From: Hydrogenophaga sp. IBVHS1
GTDB lineage: Bacteria > Pseudomonadota > Gammaproteobacteria > Burkholderiales > Burkholderiaceae_C
Direction: 5' to 3'
Length of the DNA: 64,000 bases
Assembly: GCF_002127265.1 (NCBI RefSeq)
Contig: NZ_NFUU01000001.1
Location: forward strand, 1,488,001-1,552,000
Below, in pieces: positions 23,848-32,596 of the stretch (position 1 is the first letter of the stretch; each line of letters begins with the position of its first letter). Under the pieces are notes generated by a model. It saw nothing but the letters and a program-made list of their open reading frames with translations. It did no database searches and had not been told where the DNA came from. Position numbers and translations under genes: made by a program.

Positions 23848-24617
23848 TGCTGCTGGCCGCCGACGCCATCGTTCCCGACTGGCCAGTGCCGCCGGGTGTG
23901 CGGGCCGTCTGCACCACGCGGCTGGGAGGTGTGTCGGTGGCGCCATTCGACAGCTTCAACCTGGGCGATCACGTGCGGGACGAACCACTGGCTGTGGTGG
24001 CCAACCGTGAGCGGCTCGCCGCGTTCACAGCGCCTGCGCGCCCCGTGTTCCTGCAACAGGTTCACGGCACGCAGGTGGTGCGCCTGACCCCGGAAACCCC
24101 CGATGGAACCCTGGCCGATGGCTGCGTGGTGAATGGTCGAGGTGTGGCCGCCACCATCATGGTGGCGGACTGCCTGCCCGTGCTGTTCGCTCACGCCTCG
24201 GGCACCGCCGTGGCGGCAGCGCATGCCGGCTGGCGCGGACTCGCCGCTGGCGTGCTTCAGTCGACCCTGAGCGCATTGCGCGAGGTGGCAGGCGATGGGG
24301 ATGTGATGGCCTGGCTGGGTCCCTGCATCGGGCCAAAGGCGTTTGAGGTGGGTGCCGAGGTGTGCGAGGCTTTCGTGAAGGCAGACCACAATGCCGTGGC
24401 GCACTTCTGGCCCAGCGGCGATGGCAAGTTCCTGGCCGACCTCCCTGCGCTGGCGCGTCGAGCGTTGCAGGTGGCTGGCCTCAGCGATGTGCACGGCAAC
24501 GACGGCAGCGAAGCCTGGTGCACCGTGGCGGACGCTTCAAGGTTCTTTTCGCACCGGCGCGATGCCGCCCGCCTCGGCAGCACCGGCCGCATGGCCGCCA
24601 GCATCTGGATCGCCTGA
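23847..24617 (+). CDS. pgeF: Peptidoglycan editing factor PgeF (laccase-domain protein)
   Basis: The 256-residue protein has the YfiH/laccase-domain metal motifs: VFLQQVHGTQVV near residues 68-79, MVADCLPVLFA near 107, AAHAGWRGLAAGV near 125, and LGPCIGPKAFEVG near 155. The family includes PgeF, which keeps L-Ser out of peptidoglycan stems, and the human purine-processing enzyme FAMIN/LACC1. Its start overlaps the maiA stop by one base. Its last 81 bases overlap, on the other strand, the 3' end of a small membrane-protein gene. Confidence 0.87.
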   Translation: MLLAADAIVPDWPVPPGVRAVCTTRLGGVSVAPFDSFNLGDHVRDEPLAVVANRERLAAFTAPARPVFLQQVHGTQVVRLTPETPDGTLADGCVVNGRGVAATIMVADCLPVLFAHASGTAVAAAHAGWRGLAAGVLQSTLSALREVAGDGDVMAWLGPCIGPKAFEVGAEVCEAFVKADHNAVAHFWPSGDGKFLADLPALARRALQVAGLSDVHGNDGSEAWCTVADASRFFSHRRDAARLGSTGRMAASIWIA

Positions 24618-24842
24618 AGCGGCGGTTTGCGCCTCGCGCAGCTCGGTCGCTTCGCGCGCCTTGAGGGCCTTGCGGCGCTGAGGCGTGCGCATCAGGTAAA
24701 CCACCAGTGCCACCGGCAGCAAACCGTAAAGAAAAAAGGTCACAATGGCTCCCAGCACCGTGCCTGTGGTGTTGGTGGCCTCGGCCACCGACATCATGAG
24801 AACCACATACATCCACCCGATCACCACCAGATACACGGCCAT
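24537..24842 (-). CDS. Small two-helix membrane protein of unknown function
   Basis: The 101-residue protein has two hydrophobic helices (AVYLVVIGWMYVVLMMSVAE, residues 2-21, and VLGAIVTFFLYGLLPVALVV, about 29-48), then a charged helical tail and an Ala/Gly-rich end. It resembles short membrane proteins found beside phaC in related Burkholderiales, but the family has no known role. It is divergent from phaC across 123 bases. Its 3' end overlaps pgeF by 81 bases in the opposite direction. The ATG is taken at the start of the hydrophobic region; upstream in-frame sequence is unlikely to be coding. Confidence 0.65.
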   Translation of the reverse strand: MAVYLVVIGWMYVVLMMSVAEATNTTGTVLGAIVTFFLYGLLPVALVVYLMRTPQRRKALKAREATELREAQTAASGDPDAGGHAAGAAEAGGIAPVRKEP

Positions 24843-24894
24843 CCTTGCAGCCCGGGAACCACGCGTCAGCTTGCTGGAAGCTCTCGCATCAATA

Positions 24895-24923
24895 CTGGGG
24901 AAAACCCGGAATTTCTTCCCCAG
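24895..24923. promoter_or_regulatory. Inverted repeat upstream of phaC
   Basis: CTGGGGAA and TTCCCCAG are perfect 8-base arms separated by 13 bases, 43 bases before the phaC ATG. The spacing would suit a regulator dimer or an mRNA hairpin in the leader. I do not recognise the motif. Confidence 0.4.
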
Positions 24924-24965
24924 AAAGGCCATCATAGGCCGCAAGCAACACCCACGGAGACCAGC

Positions 24966-26759
24966 ATGACATCGGGCAAAACCCCCCCTACCAACTGGCT
25001 GGAGTCCGCCCAGCAGTTTCAGCAGAACCTCGTCAGTCAATGGACGCAACTGGCGCAGACGATGCCCGGTGCGGCCACCGGTGCATCCAATCCTTTTGGC
25101 ATGCCAGTGCCCACATCCATGCCCATGCCCTCGGCCATGCCGGGCATGGCCGGTATCGGCGAAATGTTCTCCCAGGCCGCTGGCCAGGGCGTGAGCTTCG
25201 ATCCTGCCAAGCTGCTCGAAATTCAGAACAACTACCTCAAGGAAGTCACCGGGCTCTGGAACCAGGGGCCGAACGTCAAACCCGCAGCCGATCGCCGCTT
25301 TGCTTCGGACGCCTGGGCTGGCAACCCGGTGGCCGCCTTTGCCGCCGCGTCCTACCTGCTGAACGCGCGCACGCTCATGGCCATGGCCGATGCCGTGCAG
25401 GGCGACGCCAAGACGCGCAGCCGAGTGCGCTTCGCCGTACAGCAGTGGATCGACGCCAGCGCACCCAGCAACTTCCTGGCCTTCAACGCAGAAGCCCAGA
25501 AGAAGGCGATCGACACCCAGGGCGAGAGCATTGCCAAGGGCGTGGCCAACCTGCTGCACGACATGAAGCAGGGCCACGTGTCCATGACGGATGAGAGCGT
25601 GTTCGAGGTCGGCAAGAACGTGGCCACCACCGAAGGCGCCGTGGTGTTCGAAAACGAGCTGTTCCAGCTCATCGAATACAAGCCGCTCACCACCAAGGTG
25701 TACGAGCGGCCGTTCCTGCTGGTGCCGCCGTGCATCAACAAGTTCTACATCCTCGATCTGCAGCCCGAGAATTCCCTCATTCGCTACTGTGTGGAGCAAG
25801 GCCACCGCACCTTCGTGGTGAGCTGGCGCAACCCGGACGAGTCGCTGGCGCAGAAGACCTGGGACGAGTACATCGAGGATGCGGTGATCAAGGCGATTGG
25901 CGTCACGCAGGACATCACCGGTGCCGAAACCATCAACGCCCTCGGCTTCTGCGTGGGTGGCACCATGCTGGGCACTGCGCTGGCCGTGCTCGCCGCCCGC
26001 GGCGAAGAGCCCGTGAACTGCGCCACCTTTCTCACCACGCTGCTCGACTTCACCGACACCGGCATCCTCGATGTCTTCATTGACGAGAACTTTGTGAAGT
26101 ACCGCGAGATGCAGTTCAAGGACGGCGGCCTCATGCCTGGGCGCGACCTGGCCACCACTTTCAGTTTCCTGCGGCCCAACGACCTGGTGTGGAACTACGT
26201 GGTGGGCAACTACCTGAAGGGCGAAACGCCGCCGCCGTTCGACCTGTTGTACTGGAACTCCGACAGCACCAACCTGCCGGGACCGTATTACGCGTGGTAC
26301 CTGCGCCAGATGTACCTGGAAAACAACCTCGTCAAGCCGGGCAAGGTCAAGGTCTGTGGCGAAAAAATCGATTTCCGCCAGGTCAAGCTGCCGGTCTACA
26401 TCTACGGCTCACGCGAAGACCACATCGTGCCCATTGGCGGTGCCTACGGCAGCACCCAGTTGTTCCCGGGCAAGAAGCGCTTTGTGATGGGTGCTTCGGG
26501 TCACATTGCCGGCGTGATCAACCCCGCCAGCAAGAACAAGCGCAGCCACTGGATCGGCCCCGCGGGCAAGTTCCCGAAGGACGTGAAGGAATGGATCGAC
26601 AGCGCCACCGAACACCCCGGCAGCTGGTGGACCGACTGGTCCGCCTGGCTCAAGCCGCAGGCGGGCAAGCAGATCGCAGCGCCCAAGGCCTATGGCAGGG
26701 GCAAGACCTACGCGGCGATCGAGCCTGCGCCTGGTCGTTACGTCAAAGCCAAAGCCTGA
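24966..26759 (+). CDS. phaC: Class I poly(3-hydroxyalkanoate) synthase
   Basis: The 597-residue enzyme has a variable N-terminal domain of about 200 residues (Met/Pro-rich near 30-60) and an alpha/beta-hydrolase catalytic domain. The lipase-like box is GFCVGGTMLG, with nucleophile Cys329. The rest of the triad is Asp485 (YGSREDHIVP) and His513 (GASGHIAGVINPA). It polymerises 3-hydroxybutyryl-CoA into storage granules. It heads phaC-phaA-phaB, with 34 bases before phaA. The start has a GGAGA ribosome site and gives the length expected for class I enzymes; longer upstream reading runs into non-coding sequence. Confidence 0.96.
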   Translation: MTSGKTPPTNWLESAQQFQQNLVSQWTQLAQTMPGAATGASNPFGMPVPTSMPMPSAMPGMAGIGEMFSQAAGQGVSFDPAKLLEIQNNYLKEVTGLWNQGPNVKPAADRRFASDAWAGNPVAAFAAASYLLNARTLMAMADAVQGDAKTRSRVRFAVQQWIDASAPSNFLAFNAEAQKKAIDTQGESIAKGVANLLHDMKQGHVSMTDESVFEVGKNVATTEGAVVFENELFQLIEYKPLTTKVYERPFLLVPPCINKFYILDLQPENSLIRYCVEQGHRTFVVSWRNPDESLAQKTWDEYIEDAVIKAIGVTQDITGAETINALGFCVGGTMLGTALAVLAARGEEPVNCATFLTTLLDFTDTGILDVFIDENFVKYREMQFKDGGLMPGRDLATTFSFLRPNDLVWNYVVGNYLKGETPPPFDLLYWNSDSTNLPGPYYAWYLRQMYLENNLVKPGKVKVCGEKIDFRQVKLPVYIYGSREDHIVPIGGAYGSTQLFPGKKRFVMGASGHIAGVINPASKNKRSHWIGPAGKFPKDVKEWIDSATEHPGSWWTDWSAWLKPQAGKQIAAPKAYGRGKTYAAIEPAPGRYVKAKA

Positions 26760-26793
26760 TCTTGATTTTTTTGAGCACAACAAGGAGATAGCC

Positions 26794-27972
26794 ATGGAAG
26801 ACATCGTCATCGTTGCAGCCACCCGCACCGCTGTGGGCAAATTCGGCGGTTCGCTCGCCAAAACGCCGGCCACCGAGCTCGGCAGCATCGTCATCAAGGA
26901 ACTGCTCGCGCGCACCGGCCTCCCGGTGGACGCCATTGGTGAAGTGATCATGGGCCAGGTGCTGGCTGCGGGCGTGGGCCAGAACCCTGCGCGGCAGGCC
27001 ATGATGAAAGCCGGTGTGGCCAAGGAAACGCCGGCGCTCACCATCAACGCCGTGTGTGGCTCCGGCCTCAAGGCCGTGATGCTGGCGGCGCAGGCCGTGG
27101 CCTGGGGCGACAGCGAGATCGTGATTGCCGGTGGTCAGGAGAACATGAGCGCCTCGCCACACGTGCTCAACGGCAGCCGCGACGGCCAGCGCATGGGCGA
27201 CTGGAAGATGACCGACACCATGATCGTGGATGGCCTCTGGGATGTGTACAACCAGTACCACATGGGCATCACCGCCGAGAACGTGGCCAAGGCGCACGGC
27301 ATTGGTCGAGATGCGCAGGACGCCCTGGCGCTGGGCAGCCAGCAAAAGGCGAGTGCCGCACAGGACGCGGGCAAATTCAAGGACGAGATCGTTGGCGTGA
27401 GCATTCCGCAGCGCAAGGGCGATCCGATCGTTTTCGACGCCGACGAGTTCATCAACAAGAAGACCAGCGCCGAAGCGCTGGCCGGCTTGCGCCCCGCGTT
27501 CGACAAGGCCGGCTCGGTGACCGCGGGCAATGCCTCGGGCATCAACGACGGTGCCGCTGCGGTGATGGTGATGAGCGCGAAGAAGGCCGCATCGCTGGGC
27601 CTGAAGCCATTGGCGCGCATCGCCGCCTTCGGCACCAGCGGCCTCGACCCCGCCACCATGGGCATGGGCCCGGTGCCCGCATCGAAAAAGGCGCTGGCCC
27701 GCGCCGGCTGGTCAGCCGCCGACGTCGACCTGTTCGAACTGAACGAGGCGTTTGCCGCACAGGCCTGCGCGGTCAACAAGGTGCTGGAGATCGATCCCGC
27801 GCGTGTGAACGTCAACGGCGGCGCCATTGCCATCGGTCACCCTATTGGTGCGTCCGGCTGCCGCATCCTGGTGACGTTGCTGCACGAGATGCAGCGCCGC
27901 GACGCGAAGAAGGGCCTTGCCGCGCTGTGCATCGGTGGCGGCATGGGGGTTTCCCTCGCGGTCGAACGCTGA
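26794..27972 (+). CDS. phaA: Acetyl-CoA acetyltransferase (beta-ketothiolase)
   Basis: The 392-residue thiolase has all three catalytic residues: the acyl-carrying Cys88 (NAVCGSGLKAV), His349 (AIGHPIGASG) and the base Cys379 (LCIGGGMGV). It condenses two acetyl-CoA to acetoacetyl-CoA, the first step of polyhydroxybutyrate synthesis. The start has a strong ribosome site (AAGGAG seven bases upstream). It lies between phaC and phaB in the classical order C-A-B on one strand. Confidence 0.96.
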   Translation: MEDIVIVAATRTAVGKFGGSLAKTPATELGSIVIKELLARTGLPVDAIGEVIMGQVLAAGVGQNPARQAMMKAGVAKETPALTINAVCGSGLKAVMLAAQAVAWGDSEIVIAGGQENMSASPHVLNGSRDGQRMGDWKMTDTMIVDGLWDVYNQYHMGITAENVAKAHGIGRDAQDALALGSQQKASAAQDAGKFKDEIVGVSIPQRKGDPIVFDADEFINKKTSAEALAGLRPAFDKAGSVTAGNASGINDGAAAVMVMSAKKAASLGLKPLARIAAFGTSGLDPATMGMGPVPASKKALARAGWSAADVDLFELNEAFAAQACAVNKVLEIDPARVNVNGGAIAIGHPIGASGCRILVTLLHEMQRRDAKKGLAALCIGGGMGVSLAVER

Positions 27973-28033
27973 ATATTGGGTCTAATCGTCCCGTGCACTG
28001 CATTTCGCAAAACACCTCAGAGGAGCACACACA

Positions 28034-28771
28034 ATGAGTAAAAAAGTAGCCTACGTCACGGGTGGCATGGGCGGCATCGGCACCGCCATCTGCCAGCGCC
28101 TGCACAAAGACGGCTTCACCGTTATTGCCGGCTGCGGCCCCACGCGCGACTTCAAGAAATGGCTCGACGAGCAGAAGGCTCTGGGCTACAGCTTTCACGC
28201 ATCGGTCGGCAATGTCGGCGACTGGGATTCCACCGTGGAAGCGTTCACCAAGACCAAGGCGGAACACGGCACCATCGACGTGCTCGTGAACAACGCCGGC
28301 ATCACCCGCGACCGCATGTTCCTCAAGATGTCGCGCGAGGACTGGGACGCTGTGATCGAGACCAACCTGAACTCCATGTTCAACGTGACCAAGCAGGTCG
28401 TGGCCGACATGGTGGAAAAGGGCTGGGGCCGCATCGTCAACATCTCGTCGGTCAACGGCGAGAAGGGCCAGGCCGGCCAGACCAACTACTCCGCCGCCAA
28501 GGCCGGCATGCACGGCTTCTCGATGGCGCTGGCGCAGGAGCTTGCCACCAAGGGCGTCACGGTGAACACCGTGAGCCCGGGCTACATCGGTACCGACATG
28601 GTCAAGGCGATCCGGCCCGACGTGCTGGAGAAGATCGTGGCCACCGTGCCGGTCAAGCGCCTGGGCGAACCCAGCGAGATCGCGTCCATCATTGCCTGGC
28701 TCGCCAGCGAAGAGGGCGGCTATGCCACCGGTGCCGATTTCTCGGTGAACGGTGGCCTGCACATGGGGTGA
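28034..28771 (+). CDS. phaB: Acetoacetyl-CoA reductase (NADPH)
   Basis: The 245-residue short-chain dehydrogenase has the cofactor loop TGGMGGIG (residues 9-16), the NNAG motif near 86-89, and the catalytic Ser139, Tyr152 and Lys156 (TNYSAAKAG). It reduces acetoacetyl-CoA to (R)-3-hydroxybutyryl-CoA for PhaC. The spacing of 61 bases from phaA includes its own ribosome site (AGAGGAG), and a strong terminator follows, so it closes the operon. Confidence 0.96.
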   Translation: MSKKVAYVTGGMGGIGTAICQRLHKDGFTVIAGCGPTRDFKKWLDEQKALGYSFHASVGNVGDWDSTVEAFTKTKAEHGTIDVLVNNAGITRDRMFLKMSREDWDAVIETNLNSMFNVTKQVVADMVEKGWGRIVNISSVNGEKGQAGQTNYSAAKAGMHGFSMALAQELATKGVTVNTVSPGYIGTDMVKAIRPDVLEKIVATVPVKRLGEPSEIASIIAWLASEEGGYATGADFSVNGGLHMG

Positions 28772-28796
28772 TAGCGCGAGCCGATTGAGAGCCCGC

Positions 28797-28818
28797 AACC
28801 CGCTTCGGCGGGTTTTTT
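28797..28818 (+). terminator. Intrinsic terminator of the phaCAB operon
   Basis: AACCCGC and GCGGGTT form a 7-base stem around a stable TTCG loop, followed by four more T. It lies 26 bases after the phaB stop. Confidence 0.92.
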
Positions 28819-28862
28819 GTTGGCCCACCGTTGGGGACAAGGTCGTGGTGTAAATTCGACCG

Positions 28863-30575
28863 ATGCCCCACAGCGTTTCACTGATCAATACCATCGCCGC
28901 CGGTCTGGGACTGGCATTGGTGCTGGGCTTCCTGGCGGCGAAGGTGCGCCTGCCCGCGCTGGTGGGCTACCTGCTGGCGGGCGTGATCATCGGGCCCTAC
29001 ACGCCGGGTTTCGTTGCCGATGCAGGCATCGCTTCGCAACTGGCCGAGATCGGGGTGATGCTGCTGATGTTCGGCGTGGGGTTGCATTTTTCACTGGCCG
29101 ACCTGCTCTCGGTGCGGAAGATTGCATTGCCCGGTGCGGTGGTGCAGATGGCTGTGGCCACGCTCATGGGCATGGGGCTGGCCCTGTGGTGGGGCTGGAC
29201 GCCAGGCGCCGCGCTGGTGTTTGGCGTGTCGCTCTCTGTGGCCAGCACGGTGGTGCTGTTGCGGGCGCTGGAGAGCCTGGGCATTCTCGATTCGTTTACG
29301 GGTCGCATTGCGGTGGGCTGGCTGGTCGTGGAAGACCTGGCGATGGTGCTGGTGCTCGTGTTGCTGCCTCCGCTGGCAGGCTTTCTGGGCGGAAAAGGCG
29401 CCGACGAAGATCTCGACTCCGTCTGGCGCACGCTCGGCTTCACCCTGATGCAGGTGGGAGGCTTCGTGGCCCTCATGCTCATCGTCGGCCGGCGTCTGTT
29501 CCCGTGGCTTCTCTGGCAGGTCACGCGCACGGGCTCACGCGAACTGTTCACGCTGTGCGTGGTGGCTGCGGCGGTGAGCATCGCTTTCGCCTCTGCGGCG
29601 TTGTTTGGTGTGTCGTTCGCACTGGGTGCTTTCTTTGCCGGCATGGTGCTGCGCGAGTCCGAGTTCAGCCATCGTGCGGCCGAAGAATCGCTGCCCCTGC
29701 GCGACGCTTTCGCGGTGCTGTTCTTTGTGTCGGTCGGCATGCTGTTCAACCCGTCCATCCTGCTGGAGCGTCCCCTGCATGTGCTCGGGGTGGTGGCCAT
29801 CATCATCGTGGGCAAGTCGGTGGCAGCGGCCGCGCTGGTGGTGGCCATGCGCTACCCGCTCAACACGGCGCTGACGGTGTCGGCGAGTCTGGCGCAGATC
29901 GGTGAGTTCTCGTTCATTCTGGTGGGTCTGGGCGCTTCGCTGGGCCTGTTGCCACCGGAAGGCACCAGCCTGGTGCTGGCGGGTGCCCTCATCTCCATCG
30001 CCCTGAATCCCCTGCTGTTCAAGGCGATCAACCCATTACAGGAATGGCTGCGCAAGAACTCCGAGTTCGCGCGCAAGCTCGAAGCGCGCGACGATCCGCT
30101 GGCAGAACTGCCCGTGACCACCCACGAGAAATACCTCTCGCGCCAGGTGGTGCTGGTGGGCTATGGAAGGGTGGGTCGGCGCATTGCCGCAGCACTTGAA
30201 GAAAAGCACCTGCCGTATGTGGTGGCCGAGCAGAACCGCGACATCGTGGAGCGTTTGCGCGCACAAGGCATCCCGGCGGTTTTCGGCGACGCGGCAGACC
30301 CGGCGGTGCTCATCCAGGCCCACATCGCGCGGGCAGGCATGCTCGTCATCGCGACCCCGGACACCCTGGACGTGCGCCAGATGATCGGCATCGCCCGCAC
30401 CCTGAACCCGGAGATCCAGACCGTGATTCGCACCCACAGCGAGGAAGAGGCCGGCCTGCTTGAAAAAGAGGTAGCCGGCAAGATTTTCATCGGCGAAGAA
30501 GAACTGGCGCAGTCGATGACGCGCTACGTGCTGGAACACTCGCAGGCGGCCGGCGTGGCACGCGCGCACGCCTGA
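28863..30575 (+). CDS. CPA2 family cation/proton antiporter with TrkA-N domain (YbaL/KefB type)
   Basis: The 570-residue protein has about twelve hydrophobic helices in residues 5-395, starting with NTIAAGLGLALVLGFLAAKV and including the family LVGYLLAGVIIGPYTPG. A cytoplasmic RCK/TrkA-N domain follows at about 418-535, with the nucleotide-binding loop VVLVGYGRVGRRIAAALEEK. Members exchange K+ or Na+ for protons and are gated by NAD(H) or glutathione adducts. No KefF/KefG-type partner is next to it, so YbaL is the closer model. It begins 45 bases past the pha terminator and is an independent unit. Confidence 0.88.
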   Translation: MPHSVSLINTIAAGLGLALVLGFLAAKVRLPALVGYLLAGVIIGPYTPGFVADAGIASQLAEIGVMLLMFGVGLHFSLADLLSVRKIALPGAVVQMAVATLMGMGLALWWGWTPGAALVFGVSLSVASTVVLLRALESLGILDSFTGRIAVGWLVVEDLAMVLVLVLLPPLAGFLGGKGADEDLDSVWRTLGFTLMQVGGFVALMLIVGRRLFPWLLWQVTRTGSRELFTLCVVAAAVSIAFASAALFGVSFALGAFFAGMVLRESEFSHRAAEESLPLRDAFAVLFFVSVGMLFNPSILLERPLHVLGVVAIIIVGKSVAAAALVVAMRYPLNTALTVSASLAQIGEFSFILVGLGASLGLLPPEGTSLVLAGALISIALNPLLFKAINPLQEWLRKNSEFARKLEARDDPLAELPVTTHEKYLSRQVVLVGYGRVGRRIAAALEEKHLPYVVAEQNRDIVERLRAQGIPAVFGDAADPAVLIQAHIARAGMLVIATPDTLDVRQMIGIARTLNPEIQTVIRTHSEEEAGLLEKEVAGKIFIGEEELAQSMTRYVLEHSQAAGVARAHA

Positions 30576-30586
30576 AGGTCCAGTCG

Positions 30587-31591
30587 ATGGAAACCACCAC
30601 GCTATCGCCCTGGCGCCTGTCTGTCGCGCCCATGATGGACTGGACCGATCGCCACTGCCGCTACCTGCACCGTCTGCTCACAAAGCACACCTTGCTCTAC
30701 ACCGAGATGGTGACCACCGGCGCGCTCATGCACGGCAGCGTGCAGCGGCATTTGCGTTTCAACGCCGAGGAGCACCCTGTTGCGTTGCAGCTCGGTGGCA
30801 GCGAGCCGGACGAGCTGGCCCGCGCCGCGCGCCTGGGTGAGCAGTGGGGTTACGACGAGATCAACCTCAATTGCGGCTGCCCGAGCGAGCGCGTGCAGCG
30901 CGGCGCTTTTGGCGCCTGCCTCATGGCCGAGCCGCAGACAGTGGCCGATGGCGTGAAGGCCATGCGCGATGCGGTGTCGATTCCGGTCACGGTGAAGCAC
31001 CGCATCGGCATCGACCGGGTGGAGAGCTACGACTTTGTGCGCGACTTCGTGGGCACGGTCAGCGAGGCGGGCTGCTCGGTGTTTCTGGTGCATGCGCGCA
31101 ATGCCTGGCTGGAAGGCCTTTCGCCCAAGGAAAATCGCGAGATTCCGCCGTTGCGCTATTCACTGGCCTACCAGCTCAAGCGCGACTTTCCATCGCTCAC
31201 CATTGCGGTGAACGGTGGCATCACCACCAACGCACAGATCGGCGAACATCTGCTGCATGTCGATGGCGCGATGGTGGGCCGCGAGGCCTACCACAACCCC
31301 TGGTTGCTCACGACCTGGGACGAGGCGTTCTTCGGCGCCGCGCCGTCCTGTGTGACGCGTGAGGCGGTGGAAGAGCAGATGGTCGCCTACATGGAGCGGG
31401 CTTTCCTGGAGGATGGTTGCCCGTGGTACGCGATTGCGCGGCACATGCTGGGACTTCGCCACGGCTTGCGTGGCGCGCGCAAGTGGCGCCAGGTGTGGAG
31501 CGACCACCGGCTTAAGCCGCTGCCGCCGCGCGAGGTCTGGGCCTTGGCGCGAGCACACACGGGCGAGGAAACCGAGGCCACTGCGGCATGA
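30587..31591 (+). CDS. dusA: tRNA-dihydrouridine synthase A
   Basis: The 334-residue FMN enzyme has the Dus motifs: SVAPMMDWTDRHCRYLHRLL near residues 12-31, INLNCGCPSERVQRGAFGAC with the catalytic Cys98, and the C-terminal RNA-binding helical region (HMLGLRHGLRGARKWRQVWS). The DusA branch reduces U20/U20a in the tRNA D-loop. The start METTTLSPWRLSVAPMMDW matches family members. It lies 11 bases after the antiporter gene and overlaps the next gene by four bases (ATGA), so the three may share a transcript. Confidence 0.93.
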   Translation: METTTLSPWRLSVAPMMDWTDRHCRYLHRLLTKHTLLYTEMVTTGALMHGSVQRHLRFNAEEHPVALQLGGSEPDELARAARLGEQWGYDEINLNCGCPSERVQRGAFGACLMAEPQTVADGVKAMRDAVSIPVTVKHRIGIDRVESYDFVRDFVGTVSEAGCSVFLVHARNAWLEGLSPKENREIPPLRYSLAYQLKRDFPSLTIAVNGGITTNAQIGEHLLHVDGAMVGREAYHNPWLLTTWDEAFFGAAPSCVTREAVEEQMVAYMERAFLEDGCPWYAIARHMLGLRHGLRGARKWRQVWSDHRLKPLPPREVWALARAHTGEETEATAA

Positions 31592-32490
31592 GCTTGCTGC
31601 CCATGCTGCCGCCGGCCGTGAACGCGCCCATGGAAATCCTGCACACGGCGGTGGGCCGTGTGGCTGTCTACCACGCCCGGTTGGAGGGGCAGGGCGTTGG
31701 CCTCCCGCCCTTGTTGCTGGTGCACAGCGTCAATGCGGCGGCCTCTGCGGCTGAAGTGGCGCCGCTCTTCGACCACTACCGCGCCACGCGCACGGTGGTG
31801 GCGCTGGACCTGCCTGGCTATGGGCGTTCCGACCGCAGCGACCGCGCCTACACACCTCGGCTCATGACCGATGCGGTGCTTGCCGTGGTGGAGTGGATGC
31901 GCACGGCGTTCGGGACGGGGCAGGTGGATGTGCTCGGTGTTTCACTCGGCTGCGAATTCGTGGCGCGTGCGCAGAGCGAGGCGCCAGCGCAAATCCGGCG
32001 CATTGCGCTGGTGAGCCCTACCGGGTTTTCGCGCAGCAAACGCCGGCATGGCCCGCCGGGTACCACGCTGGTCATCCCCTGGTTGCTGCGCCTGCTGTCG
32101 CGTCCCGGTTGGGGCGACCGCATCTTTCGCCAGCTCACCCGGCCTGGCGTGGTTCGCTATTTCCTCAAGCGCACTTTTGGCTCCAGCAACATCGACGAGA
32201 CGCTCTGGCGCCAGGCGGTCATTACGGCGAAGCAGCCCGGTGCCCACCATGCACCGCTCGCCTTTCTGTCGGGCGCTCTGTTCAGTGCCGACATCAACAC
32301 GCTCTACGAAACGCTCCTCTGCCCGGTCTGGGTGAGCATGTCCACGCGCGGCGACTTCACCGACTACCAGGGGCGGAACTCGGTGGAATCTCGCCCCAAC
32401 TGGCAGTTTCATGCCATTGAGGGAGGCGCCTTGCCTTACTTCGAAGACCTGCCTGCCTTCAACACCGTTCTCGATCCTTTCTGGATCTGA
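31588..32490 (+). CDS. Alpha/beta hydrolase
   Basis: The 300-residue protein has the alpha/beta-hydrolase pattern: an oxyanion-hole region LLLVHSVNAAAS, a strand-turn ALDLPGYGRSDRSD near residues 72-85, and the nucleophile elbow GVSLGCEF with Ser119. The His at the end is expected near 280-285 (AIEGGALPYFEDLP lacks an obvious His-Asp pair, so the third member is uncertain). The substrate is unknown. It is translationally coupled to dusA, which may reflect gene packing rather than shared function. Confidence 0.8.
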   Translation: MSLLPMLPPAVNAPMEILHTAVGRVAVYHARLEGQGVGLPPLLLVHSVNAAASAAEVAPLFDHYRATRTVVALDLPGYGRSDRSDRAYTPRLMTDAVLAVVEWMRTAFGTGQVDVLGVSLGCEFVARAQSEAPAQIRRIALVSPTGFSRSKRRHGPPGTTLVIPWLLRLLSRPGWGDRIFRQLTRPGVVRYFLKRTFGSSNIDETLWRQAVITAKQPGAHHAPLAFLSGALFSADINTLYETLLCPVWVSMSTRGDFTDYQGRNSVESRPNWQFHAIEGGALPYFEDLPAFNTVLDPFWI

Positions 32491-32596
32491 ACACGCAGCC
32501 TCCGGGCCTGCGCAGGGTGCGATGTCGCACCGACGCTCAGAGGGCCCACGGGTAACTTGCGCGGTCAGGAAATTGACCTGGTCCGAAGGAATTCCC

